Source: Candidatus Babelota bacterium
Lineage (GTDB): Bacteria > Babelota > Babeliae > Babelales > Vermiphilaceae
DNA: 64,000 nucleotides
Reading direction: 5' to 3'
NCBI GenBank assembly: GCA_023382795.1
Contig: JAHDWT010000001.1
Span: forward strand, 57,910 to 121,909
Shown here: positions 26,362-35,978 of the stretch, piece after piece
How the letters are laid out: each line of letters starts with the position of its first letter
How positions within the stretch are numbered: the first letter of the stretch is position 1
Notes under the pieces: model-generated
Told to the model about the DNA's origin: nothing
The model's database searches: none
What the model saw: only the letters and a program-made list of their open reading frames with translations
Program-made: the position numbers and the translations under genes

Positions 26362-29082
26362 CTATTTACTTACTTCCTTCCATGAGGATCCAGATCGAGT
26401 AGCAACTATCAGCGGTATAGACCATGAAACAACTTGTTCGAGAGTCGCTTTCATGAGCATTTCAACTTGAGAAACGTGCTCCCGCGACGCAGTAACGAGA
26501 AGTTCGTCATGAATTTGCACTATGATATGTGCATCAAGATTCTTGGTATGAAATAATTCATGAATCTTGATCATGCCCATCTTCATAATATCGGCAGCAG
26601 TACCCTGAGCTACAGTATTGATGGCAACACGTTTGGCTAGATCATAAAGACTTTTATTTTTTTCATAGATGCCTGGTACATAACGCCTGCGTCCCCAAAA
26701 TGTTTCCACGTAGCCGTTCTTTTTACAGGAATCAACGATACGCTCCATCCACCGTGAAACGTCTGGATATTGAGCAAAATATTTTTCGATATAATCTTTT
26801 GCATCTTTAAAAGGAATTTTAAGATCCTGTGATAAACCGAATGGCGTTAATCCATATAACACACTAAAATTAATACGCTTACCAATTTGACGCTGCTCGG
26901 TGGTAACATGCGATAATGAAACATCAAAAAGTCGCGCAGCGGTTTCAGCATGAATATCATGTCCCTGTAAAAAAGCATGAATAAGATTTTGATCTTGCGA
27001 AAGATGCGCAAGCACACGTAATTCAATTTGTGAATAATCGGCTGAAATAAAAACGTGACCTGATTTTGGTTTAAATGCTGCTCTAATTTCTCCTCCCCAC
27101 CCGCTACCAGTAGGAATATTCTGTAAGTTTGGTTCTGAGCTCGCAAGCCGACCAGTCGCTACCGCTGTCTGGCTGAACGTGGTATGAATTTTTCCCGTTT
27201 CTGGATTTATGTACTGCGGCAATGCATCAAGATAAGTGTTTTTTAATTTTGAAAGTTCACGATATTTGAGAATAAGGCCAGGAATAGGATGGAGAGCTGA
27301 CAATGCTTCTAATACTTCTTGATCAGTGGACAAGCGATTACTCGACCCACTCTTTTTTTGCGGTGGCAACTGCAGATGATAAAACAAAAGCTCTTCCACT
27401 TGCTTTGGAGAATTCAAGTTAATGGCTCCATAGGCATCACCCACAAGGGTAGAAATCTGCTTCTCTATACTCTCCAACTCCTGCGCAACGGATATTTCAA
27501 GCGACTTCAGAATACTTTTATCACAAAAAATACCCTCTAGCTCCATTGCATAAAGAACTTGTATGAGAGGAAATTCAATATCTTGATACAACTCATCAAG
27601 CTTTTCTTTACGTAATTCTTGTTCAAAAACTTTTTTTAGTCGTAAAGTTTGATGTGCATCGGCAGCAGCATACAACGTTGCAAGGCCGAGAGGCACATAA
27701 GAAAAATTCTTGAGTTTATTTGCTTTGACTACCTCATCGTAGGAAAGCATACCTTCACCCAAGTAATGTTCTGATAAATCTTTTAAAGAAATTTTTTGCC
27801 AGTCTCGTGCCACAAGCCGCGCTGCGATGAGCGTATCAAAAGCTAAACCGTGCACATCGATACCTGCCTTCTTGAGCACTAATTGATCAAATTTAGCATG
27901 GTGCATGTATTTTTTAGATGTGGGGTCTTCAAGTAAGGGTTTAAGCGTATTAATTATTTCTTCTTGAGTAAGCTGCTCAGCATCAGTTTTATGTCCGCAT
28001 GGCAGATAATAGGCAATACCTTCTTGTACTGCTACAGAAATACCAACTAAATCTGCTTGCAGTGCATTTAATCCGGTCGTTTCAGTATCAATTGCGAACG
28101 CTGATCGCTTTTTCATCTCAACGATTAATTGCTTAAGCGCATCGGTGGTTGTCACCGTAATAAATTGATATTTTTTGAAGTTATTTAATTTGCTCTCAAC
28201 AATCTCCGCAGCGAGTTCCTTGTTTTGTCGTAGTTCTTGCATCAGCGATTTAAAGCCCAATTCTTGAAAAAGCGGCATCGCGCGTGACCAGTGTGCACTA
28301 TCAAATGCCATATCACTTCTCGTAAGTCCTGATGGATGGTACTGGAGCAAAAAAAGCTTATGACTCAAATAGGCATTATCTTTTTGTTCTTGCAAAAGCG
28401 CACGTACTTTTGGACGCTTTACGGCATCAAGATTCGCATACATAGAATCAAGTGATGCAAATTGCGTTACTAATTCAAGCGCTCCCTTATCGCCGATACC
28501 ACGTACACCTGGAATATTGTCCGAAGCATCTCCCAACAAAGCGAAGTAAAAAGGAAGCTTCTCGATAGGCACACCTTTTTTTGCCGTAAATTTTTGTGCA
28601 TCAACAATATCATCTTTAAATGGGTCAAACATAACTACGCGCTCGCTCAACATCTGCGCCATATCTTTATCAGAAGTAATCAAACATACCGTGTCGCCTT
28701 CCTGCGATCGTTCTTGTGCAATCGAATACATGATGTCATCTGCCTCAATACCGCTCTGTGCTTTTTGACACATACCGATAAGCTCAGCGAAGCGTATAAT
28801 ATATTTTTTCTGCTCATAGAGATCGCTGGGAGGCGCTTGGCGCGTTGCTTTATAAGCTTGATAAAGCTCATGGCGCGTTGTTTTTCCCTTAGAATCCCAC
28901 ACCAGCACCACGTAGCGCATACCAAAAGTTTTGATGAGTTTTTGTATCATACGACAAAAACTGTACACCGCTTGTACAGGTATTCCGCTGCTCGTATGTA
29001 AAGGACGCAAACTATAATAGGCACGGTATAAAAAAGAAGAACCGTCAATTAAAAAAACGGTTTTTTGAGGATCCAGATTCAC
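26362..29082 (-). CDS. polA: DNA polymerase I
   Basis: 906 residues with all three domains. The 5' nuclease comes first (KTVFLIDGSSFLYRAYYSLR; GIEADDIMYSIA; GDASDNIPGVRGIGDKGA). The 3'-5' exonuclease is intact: FAIDTETTGLNAL, HHAKFDQLVL and YAAADAHQTLRL keep the acidic metal ligands. The polymerase domain has ISADYSQIELRVLAHLS, the O-helix QRQIGKRINFSVLYGLTPFG and IVQIHDELLV. It serves Okazaki-fragment processing and repair synthesis. The start is GTG 29082, with GGGA 8-9 bases upstream. It is convergent with the caspase-like pair and divergent from priA. Confidence 0.97.
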   Translation of the reverse strand: MNLDPQKTVFLIDGSSFLYRAYYSLRPLHTSSGIPVQAVYSFCRMIQKLIKTFGMRYVVLVWDSKGKTTRHELYQAYKATRQAPPSDLYEQKKYIIRFAELIGMCQKAQSGIEADDIMYSIAQERSQEGDTVCLITSDKDMAQMLSERVVMFDPFKDDIVDAQKFTAKKGVPIEKLPFYFALLGDASDNIPGVRGIGDKGALELVTQFASLDSMYANLDAVKRPKVRALLQEQKDNAYLSHKLFLLQYHPSGLTRSDMAFDSAHWSRAMPLFQELGFKSLMQELRQNKELAAEIVESKLNNFKKYQFITVTTTDALKQLIVEMKKRSAFAIDTETTGLNALQADLVGISVAVQEGIAYYLPCGHKTDAEQLTQEEIINTLKPLLEDPTSKKYMHHAKFDQLVLKKAGIDVHGLAFDTLIAARLVARDWQKISLKDLSEHYLGEGMLSYDEVVKANKLKNFSYVPLGLATLYAAADAHQTLRLKKVFEQELRKEKLDELYQDIEFPLIQVLYAMELEGIFCDKSILKSLEISVAQELESIEKQISTLVGDAYGAINLNSPKQVEELLFYHLQLPPQKKSGSSNRLSTDQEVLEALSALHPIPGLILKYRELSKLKNTYLDALPQYINPETGKIHTTFSQTAVATGRLASSEPNLQNIPTGSGWGGEIRAAFKPKSGHVFISADYSQIELRVLAHLSQDQNLIHAFLQGHDIHAETAARLFDVSLSHVTTEQRQIGKRINFSVLYGLTPFGLSQDLKIPFKDAKDYIEKYFAQYPDVSRWMERIVDSCKKNGYVETFWGRRRYVPGIYEKNKSLYDLAKRVAINTVAQGTAADIMKMGMIKIHELFHTKNLDAHIIVQIHDELLVTASREHVSQVEMLMKATLEQVVSWSIPLIVATRSGSSWKEVSK

Positions 29083-29266
29083 TGATTATTTCCCAACGAT
29101 TTTTCACTATTTTCCTGATAACCCAATGGCAAGTCTAGTAATAAACTGGTGATCAATCAATTCTTAATCACGCCCAAGAAAAGGGTTTTCTTGTTGCTTT
29201 ATATTCTTCACCACATACACTAAACATAATCATCTTTTAGTCACGGACAATGAATATTTCATACTC

Positions 29267-31246
29267 ATGTTTATCCAAGTAAAATTACTTCACGGATGGC
29301 AAGAGCCTTTGTGGTACGAAGCTCCAGAAGAGTGGGAACATAAAAATTTAGAAGGCTCTCTCGTACGTATTCCTCTACAAAAACGCATAACAACAGGACT
29401 TGTGATTGCCGCAATGCGACAACGTCCTACCGTACCTTTCAAACTACGCAAAGCCATAGCACAAGAATTGTTTCCATGTGACACTTCTTACGCATCATTT
29501 CTTGATCAATTAGGCATCTATTATCATCTTGAGCCAGTGCGTTTTTATCAACGCATGCGTCATTTTTTGACGCAAGACTCGGCATCGTCAACCACACATG
29601 AATCGCTCCTTACACCGCAATTACCTGCTACCAATAATACAGTTCTAACCGATGAACAGCGTGTTGCATGTGAAAAGATTATGCCTCATATCATCAACGC
29701 ACACTATCATGTTACCTTGCTCCACGGCGTCACGGGATCAGGAAAAACCGAGGTCTACAAACAGTTACTCCGCGCAGCAATCTCCGTCCATAAAAGTGTG
29801 CTATGGCTTTTGCCCGAAGTCACCCTTGCTCTTCAGTTTGAAAAAACGGTGCGCGCACAGCTTCCAGACATAGTTGTTTATGGCTTTCACTCTGCTACGA
29901 GCGCAAAGGATAAACGGGCAATGTGGCACGACTTATTGGCGCAGAAACCTATCGTAATTATTGGCGTGCACTTACCCATTTTGTTACCCATAGCACATCT
30001 CGGCCTTATTATCATCGACGAGGAGCACGAGGTTGGCTATCAAGAAAAAAAGCATCCCAAAATTAACAGTAAAGAGGCTGCCCTGATTCGAGCGCGTAGC
30101 GCTAACATTCCGATCGTTTTAGGCTCAGCAACACCTTCGGTGAATTCATTTTTCAATGTCACTCACAAAGGGTGGAATTATATCCAGCTTACCAAGCGCT
30201 TTTCAGGAAATTTCCCAACCATTAAGACGGTGTACTTATCCGATGGTAGACAACGACGTAACTTTTGGATTAGCCAAGAGCTTGAGCAGGCTATTAAACA
30301 GCGATTGTCCAATAATGAGCAATGTATCATCTTTTTAAATCGCAGAGGTTATAGTTTTTTTGTACAATGCAAAATGTGTGGCCTCATCTTCTCATGCCCC
30401 CAGTGCTCAGTAAGCCTAACTTTACACCAAGACAACAGCCTCACATGCCACTATTGCGACTTTAATCAACACCTTCCATCGACGTGCTCCCAATGCTCAG
30501 CTGATCAAAAAAACTTTCTTAAAAAAGGCATTGGTACACAACAAGTGGTTACCATCTTAGAAAAACTTTTTCCACATGCACGCATCGCACGCGCTGATTT
30601 AGATGTAACGCTTAAAAAGAAAATGTGGCAAAAAACACTGCATGACTTTGAACAAGGTCAGATCGATATATTGGTGGGAACACAAACTATCACCAAAGGT
30701 CTTCATTTTCCACGAGTGACGCTCGTAGGAATTTTGTGGGCAGACATCAATCTCCACTTCCCTGCTTACAATGCAACAGAAACAGCGTTACAACAGCTTA
30801 TCCAAGTTGCGGGGAGAGCTGGTCGCCAAAGCGCAGAGAGTTTAGTTATAGTGCAAGCACTCGCACAACACGCAGCGCTCGAATTTCTTGATGAGCGTAC
30901 TTATGAAACATTCTGTACCCAAGAATTAGAGCAACGCCAATTACTCGCATATCCGCCATGCGGGCGATTAGCAGAAATCGAAGTGCGTCATACGCAGGAA
31001 GAGATCGTTGAGCAAGAAGTAATGCGCATTATTCATAGAGCAAGAAATATTATTCACACCAGCGGCTTATCAGTACAAGTATTGGGCCCGTCAAAACCTG
31101 GGGTGCACAAAATAAAAAACATGCATCTGCGCAAAATCGTTCTCAAAGCATACGATATGCGCGAGATACATGTTGTGTACCAACAGATAGTTCAAAAACG
31201 GTTTACAAGCTCTTTATTTTTTACCCCAAATCCTGTGACGCAATAA
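29267..31246 (+). CDS. priA: Primosomal protein N' (PriA helicase)
   Basis: 659 residues, a little shorter than E. coli PriA. The N-terminal DNA-binding domain is followed by the helicase: Walker A TLLHGVTGSGKTEVYKQLL, DEEH box LIIIDEEHEVGYQEKKHP and motif III VLGSATPSVNSFF. The zinc-binding insertion has paired Cys (CKMCGLIFSCPQC, CHYCDF, CSQC). Motifs V and VI read VGTQTITKGLHFP and QVAGRAGR. It restarts stalled replication forks. Its last 26 bases overlap the end of the convergent orn gene. Confidence 0.96.
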   Translation: MFIQVKLLHGWQEPLWYEAPEEWEHKNLEGSLVRIPLQKRITTGLVIAAMRQRPTVPFKLRKAIAQELFPCDTSYASFLDQLGIYYHLEPVRFYQRMRHFLTQDSASSTTHESLLTPQLPATNNTVLTDEQRVACEKIMPHIINAHYHVTLLHGVTGSGKTEVYKQLLRAAISVHKSVLWLLPEVTLALQFEKTVRAQLPDIVVYGFHSATSAKDKRAMWHDLLAQKPIVIIGVHLPILLPIAHLGLIIIDEEHEVGYQEKKHPKINSKEAALIRARSANIPIVLGSATPSVNSFFNVTHKGWNYIQLTKRFSGNFPTIKTVYLSDGRQRRNFWISQELEQAIKQRLSNNEQCIIFLNRRGYSFFVQCKMCGLIFSCPQCSVSLTLHQDNSLTCHYCDFNQHLPSTCSQCSADQKNFLKKGIGTQQVVTILEKLFPHARIARADLDVTLKKKMWQKTLHDFEQGQIDILVGTQTITKGLHFPRVTLVGILWADINLHFPAYNATETALQQLIQVAGRAGRQSAESLVIVQALAQHAALEFLDERTYETFCTQELEQRQLLAYPPCGRLAEIEVRHTQEEIVEQEVMRIIHRARNIIHTSGLSVQVLGPSKPGVHKIKNMHLRKIVLKAYDMREIHVVYQQIVQKRFTSSLFFTPNPVTQ

Positions 31247-31790
31247 AAAAATGCTTGCGATAGTAACTCAACTCCTCGATCGAAGCGAATACATCAGCAA
31301 GAGCTCGATGACATTCTGGTTTTTCAAAAATTGCATGTGGATGGTTAGAATACCAATGACGCACGAGCTCTTTGATGCTACTTACATCAATTATGCGATA
31401 ATGAAGATAATCAAGAATTCGAGGCATGTATTTTGCTAAAAAAATGCGATCTTGCCATACCGTATTACCTGCAAGCAACAAGCCCTCCTTGCCGGCATGC
31501 TGCTTCAAAAAATTAACGGTTTGCGCTTCAGCCTGCTCAAGAGACAATGTTGATTTTTTAACTTCATCAAGTAGCCCTGATTTGGTGTGCATGCGCTTGA
31601 CATCATCATGCATTCGAGCAAGTGCTGCTTCTGGATGGCCAATCACCAGAGATGGCCCCTGTGCAATAACATGTAAATTACTATCGGTGATAACTGTTGC
31701 AATCTCGATTATAACATCATGATTCACATCAAGCCCCGTCATTTCTAGATCTAGCCACAGAAAATCACGTATTTTGTGCGCATTTTTCAT
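31221..31790 (-). CDS. orn: Oligoribonuclease
   Basis: 189 residues. DEDD-family 3'-5' exonuclease that clears two- to five-base RNAs, including pGpG. Family landmarks are FLWLDLEMTGLDVNHDVIIE, RMHTKSGLLDEV, NTVWQDRIFLAKYMP, YRIIDVSSIKEL and the final CHRALADVFASIEEL, giving the complete DEDDh set. Orn is mainly proteobacterial, so its presence here is of taxonomic interest. The gene starts three bases after the small exported-protein gene upstream and overlaps the 3' end of priA tail to tail. Confidence 0.95.
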   Translation of the reverse strand: MKNAHKIRDFLWLDLEMTGLDVNHDVIIEIATVITDSNLHVIAQGPSLVIGHPEAALARMHDDVKRMHTKSGLLDEVKKSTLSLEQAEAQTVNFLKQHAGKEGLLLAGNTVWQDRIFLAKYMPRILDYLHYRIIDVSSIKELVRHWYSNHPHAIFEKPECHRALADVFASIEELSYYRKHFFIASQDLG

Positions 31791-31793
31791 GGC

Positions 31794-32276
31794 TTAAAGC
31801 TCTATCTCAAATACACCGCCATCTGGAATATTCATCTTGGATGTGGAATTAGTGGAATTTGAAGTTTTTGATTGCATTCTGGCTAGCTTCACAACAATTG
31901 CTGAAAGTGCGCGAGCGCATTTTTTGAACTCACTAGTCTCAACATGTTCATAATTTCTGCGTTCATCATCCTCAAATCGATCAAGCGCCCCGAAAAGCTC
32001 GCTCAAAGTGACATAATGCTGACCAAGCCCCGGTTTTACAATCTTATCCCAGTTTTTTTCTATGACCGGAATTAAACTATCCAGTTGATCTTGATTTATA
32101 GTATCCAAATAACCCTCAAAGGATAATTTATCTATGCTGGATCTAATTTTATCGGCACTACGCGCTCTTGATTTCATTGCAAGAAAAGCATCACTTTTTC
32201 CTCCCTCTATGCCACACAGAATTTTTAGAGAAAGACCGCACATCAACACAGCAAGGGTTACGCGTCCATATATCAT
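31794..32276 (-). CDS. Small exported protein of unknown function
   Basis: About 160 residues. I start at ATG 32276, preceded by GGAGA at 6 bases, giving a signal peptide (VTLAVLMCGLSLKILCG); the longer frame to 32315 only adds a basic stretch. The mature part is helical and charged (LDSLIPVIEKNWDKIVKPGL), with a Ser/Thr/Asn-rich linker near the end and an acidic C terminus. No family is recognised. It lies three bases upstream of orn and is probably cotranscribed with it. Confidence 0.6.
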   Translation of the reverse strand: MIYGRVTLAVLMCGLSLKILCGIEGGKSDAFLAMKSRARSADKIRSSIDKLSFEGYLDTINQDQLDSLIPVIEKNWDKIVKPGLGQHYVTLSELFGALDRFEDDERRNYEHVETSEFKKCARALSAIVVKLARMQSKTSNSTNSTSKMNIPDGGVFEIEL

Positions 32277-32361
32277 GAGAATTCTCCGTCTGTTTTTAAG
32301 TTTACGAATACACAAAAAAAATAGAAACTAAATGTAGCGCTTCTACTATACCAGACTGCTA

Positions 32362-32367
32362 TATAAT
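32362..32367 (+). promoter_or_regulatory. Probable -10 element of the ddl fusion gene
   Basis: A perfect TATAAT lies 25 bases before the start codon at 32393; a matching -35 box is weak (TTCTAC about 15 bases upstream), so only the -10 is convincing. Confidence 0.45.
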
Positions 32368-32392
32368 GTTGAAGGACGATTAAAGGACTATT

Positions 32393-34621
32393 ATGAAACT
32401 ACGCGTTGGTGTTTTGATCGGTGGGATATCTGTTGAACGAGAAGTTTCGTTCAATTCTGGTCGCACTATTTGCGACCACCTTGATACAACGCGCTACTCT
32501 ATTGTACCAATTTTTCAGCGCATAGATGGCAAATTATTCCTTCTTCCTTGGCATTTTATGCACCGCGGTAAAATCAGTGACTTTGAACACAGACTAGAAA
32601 ACGAGGCGCAACACGTTCAATGGCAATCACTAAAACAACATATTGATTTCATGTACATCGCGACACATGGTCGCTATGCAGAAGACGGAATACTCCAAGG
32701 TATGCTCGAAGTGCTTGATATTCCCTACTTAGGATCAAAAGTTTTTGCGAGCGCAATGGGTATGAACAAAACCATGCAAAATCATTTGTTGCGTATACAT
32801 GGTATAGATGTTCCTCGCGGCATAACCGTTTCTCCGGAACATATTCTTGCATACAGCGAATATTCACCTATCATTTTGCAAGCGATGGATAGTACTCACA
32901 TAGCGTTCCCCTGCATTGTAAAACCCCAGGAGGAAGGTTCGAGTATTGGCATAAGCTACGTCGCATGTGAATCAGATTTATATTCTGCACTTTATAAAGC
33001 ATGCACAACTCATCACAATAAATACCAATCCGTGCTCATAGAAGAAGTATTGACCGGCATGGAGTTTTCTTGCGTCACCTTATTTGATTACAAAAACAAA
33101 TCATTCATACCTTTACCACCCACAGAAATAATTCCTGAAAGCCACATCTATGATTATGAACAAAAATACATGCCAGGAAGAGCGCTCAAATTCACACCAG
33201 CACGCTGCACACTGGAGCAAACTCGTTTAATTCAAGAAACATGCGTGCGCGTTATGGAACTACTCAATTTTACCACCATGTCGCGCATCGATGGATTTTT
33301 AACTCCGGATGACCGCGTAGTGATTATTGATCCCAACACATTATCAGGCATGGGCCCAGCAAGTTTTATCTTCCTTCAAGCTGCTGAAGCAAACATGAGC
33401 CACACAGATTTAATTAACCATCTTATTGAAACAGAATTAGAACATTATGGCATGCTCGCGCCCATCCTAGAACAAGAAAGGATCCATGAATCTATGAACT
33501 CATCACCAAAGAAAATACGTGTTGCAGTACTCATGGGAGGAGACTCTAATGAACGTGAAATCTCCTTAGAATCGGGGCGGAATGTCGTATATAAATTATC
33601 ACCCACTAAATATGAAGCTCTTCCTTTATTTGTAACTCAAGACATGCAGCTTTATCGCATTGATCAACGTCTGCTAGTCAGAAGTTCAACTAAAGAAATT
33701 GCACGCGATCTCGATCAAAATGCTCATATTGCTTGGGATGATTTATCTACCATAGCAGATTTTGCATTTATCGCGCTTCATGGTGGTAAAGGTGAAAATG
33801 GATGCGTGCAAGGAGCCCTTGAAATGCTACAAATACCCTACAATGGATCTGGTGTTCTGGCGAGCTCACTCTGCATGGACAAATATAAAACCGTTGAGTT
33901 GTTGCGAGGACATGGCTTTGACGTCCCACTATCACACCTTCTGACAAAGCATCGCTGGCTGAACGGCCGTGAAGCAAGTATTCAGGAAATAGTAACGCTC
34001 TTATCGTTCCCACTCATTGTAAAACCGCACGATGATGGATGCAGTGTCATGGTCAATAAGATTACTAATCTACAAGAACTCAACCACGCGCTTGATGAAC
34101 TTTTTGCACACAACAAAGAATATGCGATGATTGAAGAATTTATTCACGGTATGGAATTAACAGTTGGCGTAGTCGGCAACTTCAATCCTCAAGCACTTCC
34201 GCCAAGCCAAGCTGTTGCAAGCCAAGGGGTTCTTTCCATCACCGAAAAATTTCTACCAGGAGCAGGAGAAAATCAAACTCCGGCACCATTACCATCAAAC
34301 ACCCTCACCTTTATCCGAGAACGCATCGCGTACGCATTCAAGGTTGTAGGAGGAAGAGGATATGCCCGAATTGACTGCTTTTATCAAGCGGCAGAGCAAA
34401 GCCCAACGGGTCAAGAACGCCTTATCATACTAGAAATCAATTCCTTGCCAGCCCTTACCCCTGCTACATGCCTCTTTCACCAGGCAGCCGAGGTAGGGAT
34501 GAAGCCAATGGAGCTCATTGATCTGATTATCACCTTAGGATTTGAAGAACATCGAGACCTTGAACCAGCCCATCTGGTTCAAGGTCGCCCAAAACACATA
34601 TCTGGATTACAAACCAAATAA
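32393..34621 (+). CDS. ddl: Tandem D-alanine--D-alanine ligase (two full-length Ddl copies fused)
   Basis: 742 residues made of two complete Ddl ATP-grasp units, about 1-365 and 372-742. Copy 1: RVGVLIGGISVEREVSFNSG, FMYIATHGRYAEDGILQG, CIVKPQEEGSSIGISY and SRIDGF...IIDPNTLSGMG. Copy 2: RVAVLMGGDSNEREISLESG, FIALHGGKGENGCVQGALEM, LIVKPHDDGCSVMVNK and ARIDCF...ILEINSLPALTP. Ddl makes the D-Ala-D-Ala end of peptidoglycan precursors. Ddl normally has about 310-370 residues and works as a homodimer, so a covalent dimer is plausible. The metal-ligand motif is ExN in copy 2 but DPN in copy 1, and copy 2 lacks the usual PGmT ending, so the copies may have diverged in role. An in-frame ATG at 33494, with AAGGAT 10 bases upstream, could give copy 2 alone. 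Confidence 0.93.
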   Translation: MKLRVGVLIGGISVEREVSFNSGRTICDHLDTTRYSIVPIFQRIDGKLFLLPWHFMHRGKISDFEHRLENEAQHVQWQSLKQHIDFMYIATHGRYAEDGILQGMLEVLDIPYLGSKVFASAMGMNKTMQNHLLRIHGIDVPRGITVSPEHILAYSEYSPIILQAMDSTHIAFPCIVKPQEEGSSIGISYVACESDLYSALYKACTTHHNKYQSVLIEEVLTGMEFSCVTLFDYKNKSFIPLPPTEIIPESHIYDYEQKYMPGRALKFTPARCTLEQTRLIQETCVRVMELLNFTTMSRIDGFLTPDDRVVIIDPNTLSGMGPASFIFLQAAEANMSHTDLINHLIETELEHYGMLAPILEQERIHESMNSSPKKIRVAVLMGGDSNEREISLESGRNVVYKLSPTKYEALPLFVTQDMQLYRIDQRLLVRSSTKEIARDLDQNAHIAWDDLSTIADFAFIALHGGKGENGCVQGALEMLQIPYNGSGVLASSLCMDKYKTVELLRGHGFDVPLSHLLTKHRWLNGREASIQEIVTLLSFPLIVKPHDDGCSVMVNKITNLQELNHALDELFAHNKEYAMIEEFIHGMELTVGVVGNFNPQALPPSQAVASQGVLSITEKFLPGAGENQTPAPLPSNTLTFIRERIAYAFKVVGGRGYARIDCFYQAAEQSPTGQERLIILEINSLPALTPATCLFHQAAEVGMKPMELIDLIITLGFEEHRDLEPAHLVQGRPKHISGLQTK
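34556..34586. repeat. Perfect inverted repeat inside the end of the ddl fusion gene
   Basis: GACCTTGAACCAG and CTGGTTCAAGGTC form a 13-base-pair stem with a five-base loop, entirely within the last codons of the fused ligase. No T run follows, so it is not a normal terminator. It may affect mRNA stability or 3' end formation. Confidence 0.6.
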
Positions 34622-34665
34622 ACTCTTCTGCTTAACCTGATTCGCCTTTATTCATTATTTTCAGA

Positions 34666-34693
34666 TTGACAATTTTAAATAAATAGCTAACCT
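34666..34693 (+). promoter_or_regulatory. Probable promoter of the three-gene metalloprotease cluster
   Basis: TTGACA, a 16-base spacer and TAACCT lie 55 bases before the ATG at 34749. The -35 box is perfect and the -10 box weak. Confidence 0.5.
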
Positions 34694-34748
34694 GTAATTA
34701 AGCCAAAAAGAATCAATACGTCATTCGTGAAAATGGAGGCTTTTAATA

Positions 34749-35978
34749 ATGAATAGAAGGTTATATATTTTGTATTCTTTTCTGTCTCTCGCATTTTGTC
34801 ATCTGGCTTGCGGGCAAGATCCATTGAAGGAGCTTCAACAAAGCGCCCAATCTCAGGCTCTTTACCAAGCATTCGAAGATACGGATGAATGTGATAAAGA
34901 ACATGCTCTGTGCGAATATGTTTTCTTTCGTCTGGCACACAACCTCGAAGCGCTTTCCAAAGCACTACCGGGTATTGATCGCATTAATAAGTTTCTCGAA
35001 AAAAAGCATCCAGAAATCAATATTGTAGTAAGCTTGGTCGACCATCAACAATTTGGCAGAACGGCGATCGATGATAAAACAGGCTCTATATCGTTAGAAT
35101 TTGGCAGAGAATTATTTTTACATAAACGCCATCTTAAAGCATACATACAATTTATTATTGAACACGAAATCATTCATGTAATACAAAATCTATGCGGCTT
35201 TGCATATCAAATAAACAATACACCTATCACTAATCACTTCGGCACGAGCGCACAAAGAGCAATCCCTCTTTATTTTGCGCATGAATTTCCAGCACATTCA
35301 TTTTCTTCCGCTAGCGCCCAACGCTATTTAAATATGCTCGAATTAGAAGCGGATACTTTTGCATTGCTATTCCATCCAGATAAAAAGGGACTCTACGATT
35401 ATCTACAAAAGAGAAAATCTCTCAGTAGTAGGCCACTATGCTACATGCAAATCCCCATACAAAAGAAGTGGCTTGAATTCTTATTTGCTCGTACTCCTTA
35501 TACGCAAATTGAATACAGTTTATTACTAGAACGCTGCGCATTATTAATCTGTACTATGCACATGGATGGATATATACCTATCAATTGGCAAAAAATGAAA
35601 AATCAGACTCTTACAGAATCAAATAAAAACAATCTCAAAAGTATCGTAAAAACGCTGTTGCAAGAATCTTTATATGAGAAATTTTTCTATACAATGCAAC
35701 ACGTTCCCAAGCTCTATGAATTTATAACCACGTATCAGATATCCATGAGCACCGACAATAAATGGGATATATTCTTTGATAAAAAATACAAAACGTGCAG
35801 CATTTCGTACGGCCGAGATATACGTGAAGGCCTCGCACTAATCAAAAAAGCCGTATCCGAATTTGTGGACAGTTATATAACCGATAGCGTTGTAACCAAT
35901 TCCACAGCAATAAATCCCGTAGATATGCTGACGGATAAACTATTTAGAGATAACCATTTAATGGAGAAAGTGCAATGA
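34749..35978 (+). CDS. Exported zinc-metalloprotease-like protein, copy 1
   Basis: 409 residues. A signal peptide (LYILYSFLSLAFCHLACG) is probably cleaved before QDPLKEL. A zinc-binding helix YIQFIIEHEIIHVIQNL contains HExxH (His139, Glu140, His143). About 55 residues later MLELEADTFALLFHP gives an ExxxD motif with Glu198 and Asp202, the M48-like pattern for the third zinc ligand. The C-terminal 200 residues are helical, with QESLYEKFFYTMQHVP and SISYGRDIREGLALI conserved among the three neighbours. It is the first of three tandem paralogues; GGAGG lies before the ATG. I know no named family with this exact layout. The function is inferred as a secreted gluzincin-type peptidase. Confidence 0.65.
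   Translation: MNRRLYILYSFLSLAFCHLACGQDPLKELQQSAQSQALYQAFEDTDECDKEHALCEYVFFRLAHNLEALSKALPGIDRINKFLEKKHPEINIVVSLVDHQQFGRTAIDDKTGSISLEFGRELFLHKRHLKAYIQFIIEHEIIHVIQNLCGFAYQINNTPITNHFGTSAQRAIPLYFAHEFPAHSFSSASAQRYLNMLELEADTFALLFHPDKKGLYDYLQKRKSLSSRPLCYMQIPIQKKWLEFLFARTPYTQIEYSLLLERCALLICTMHMDGYIPINWQKMKNQTLTESNKNNLKSIVKTLLQESLYEKFFYTMQHVPKLYEFITTYQISMSTDNKWDIFFDKKYKTCSISYGRDIREGLALIKKAVSEFVDSYITDSVVTNSTAINPVDMLTDKLFRDNHLMEKVQ

Noticed and set aside
28594..29001. 135-codon frame opposite the start of polA
   Set aside because: It is antisense to the conserved 5' nuclease domain and lacks any protein-like features.
34556..34586. Terminator at the end of the ddl fusion gene
   Set aside because: The hairpin lies before the stop codon and has no T run.
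34687..34965. Minus-strand frame over the start of metalloprotease copy 1
   Set aside because: It has no ribosome binding site and overlaps a signal peptide with a strong one on the other strand.
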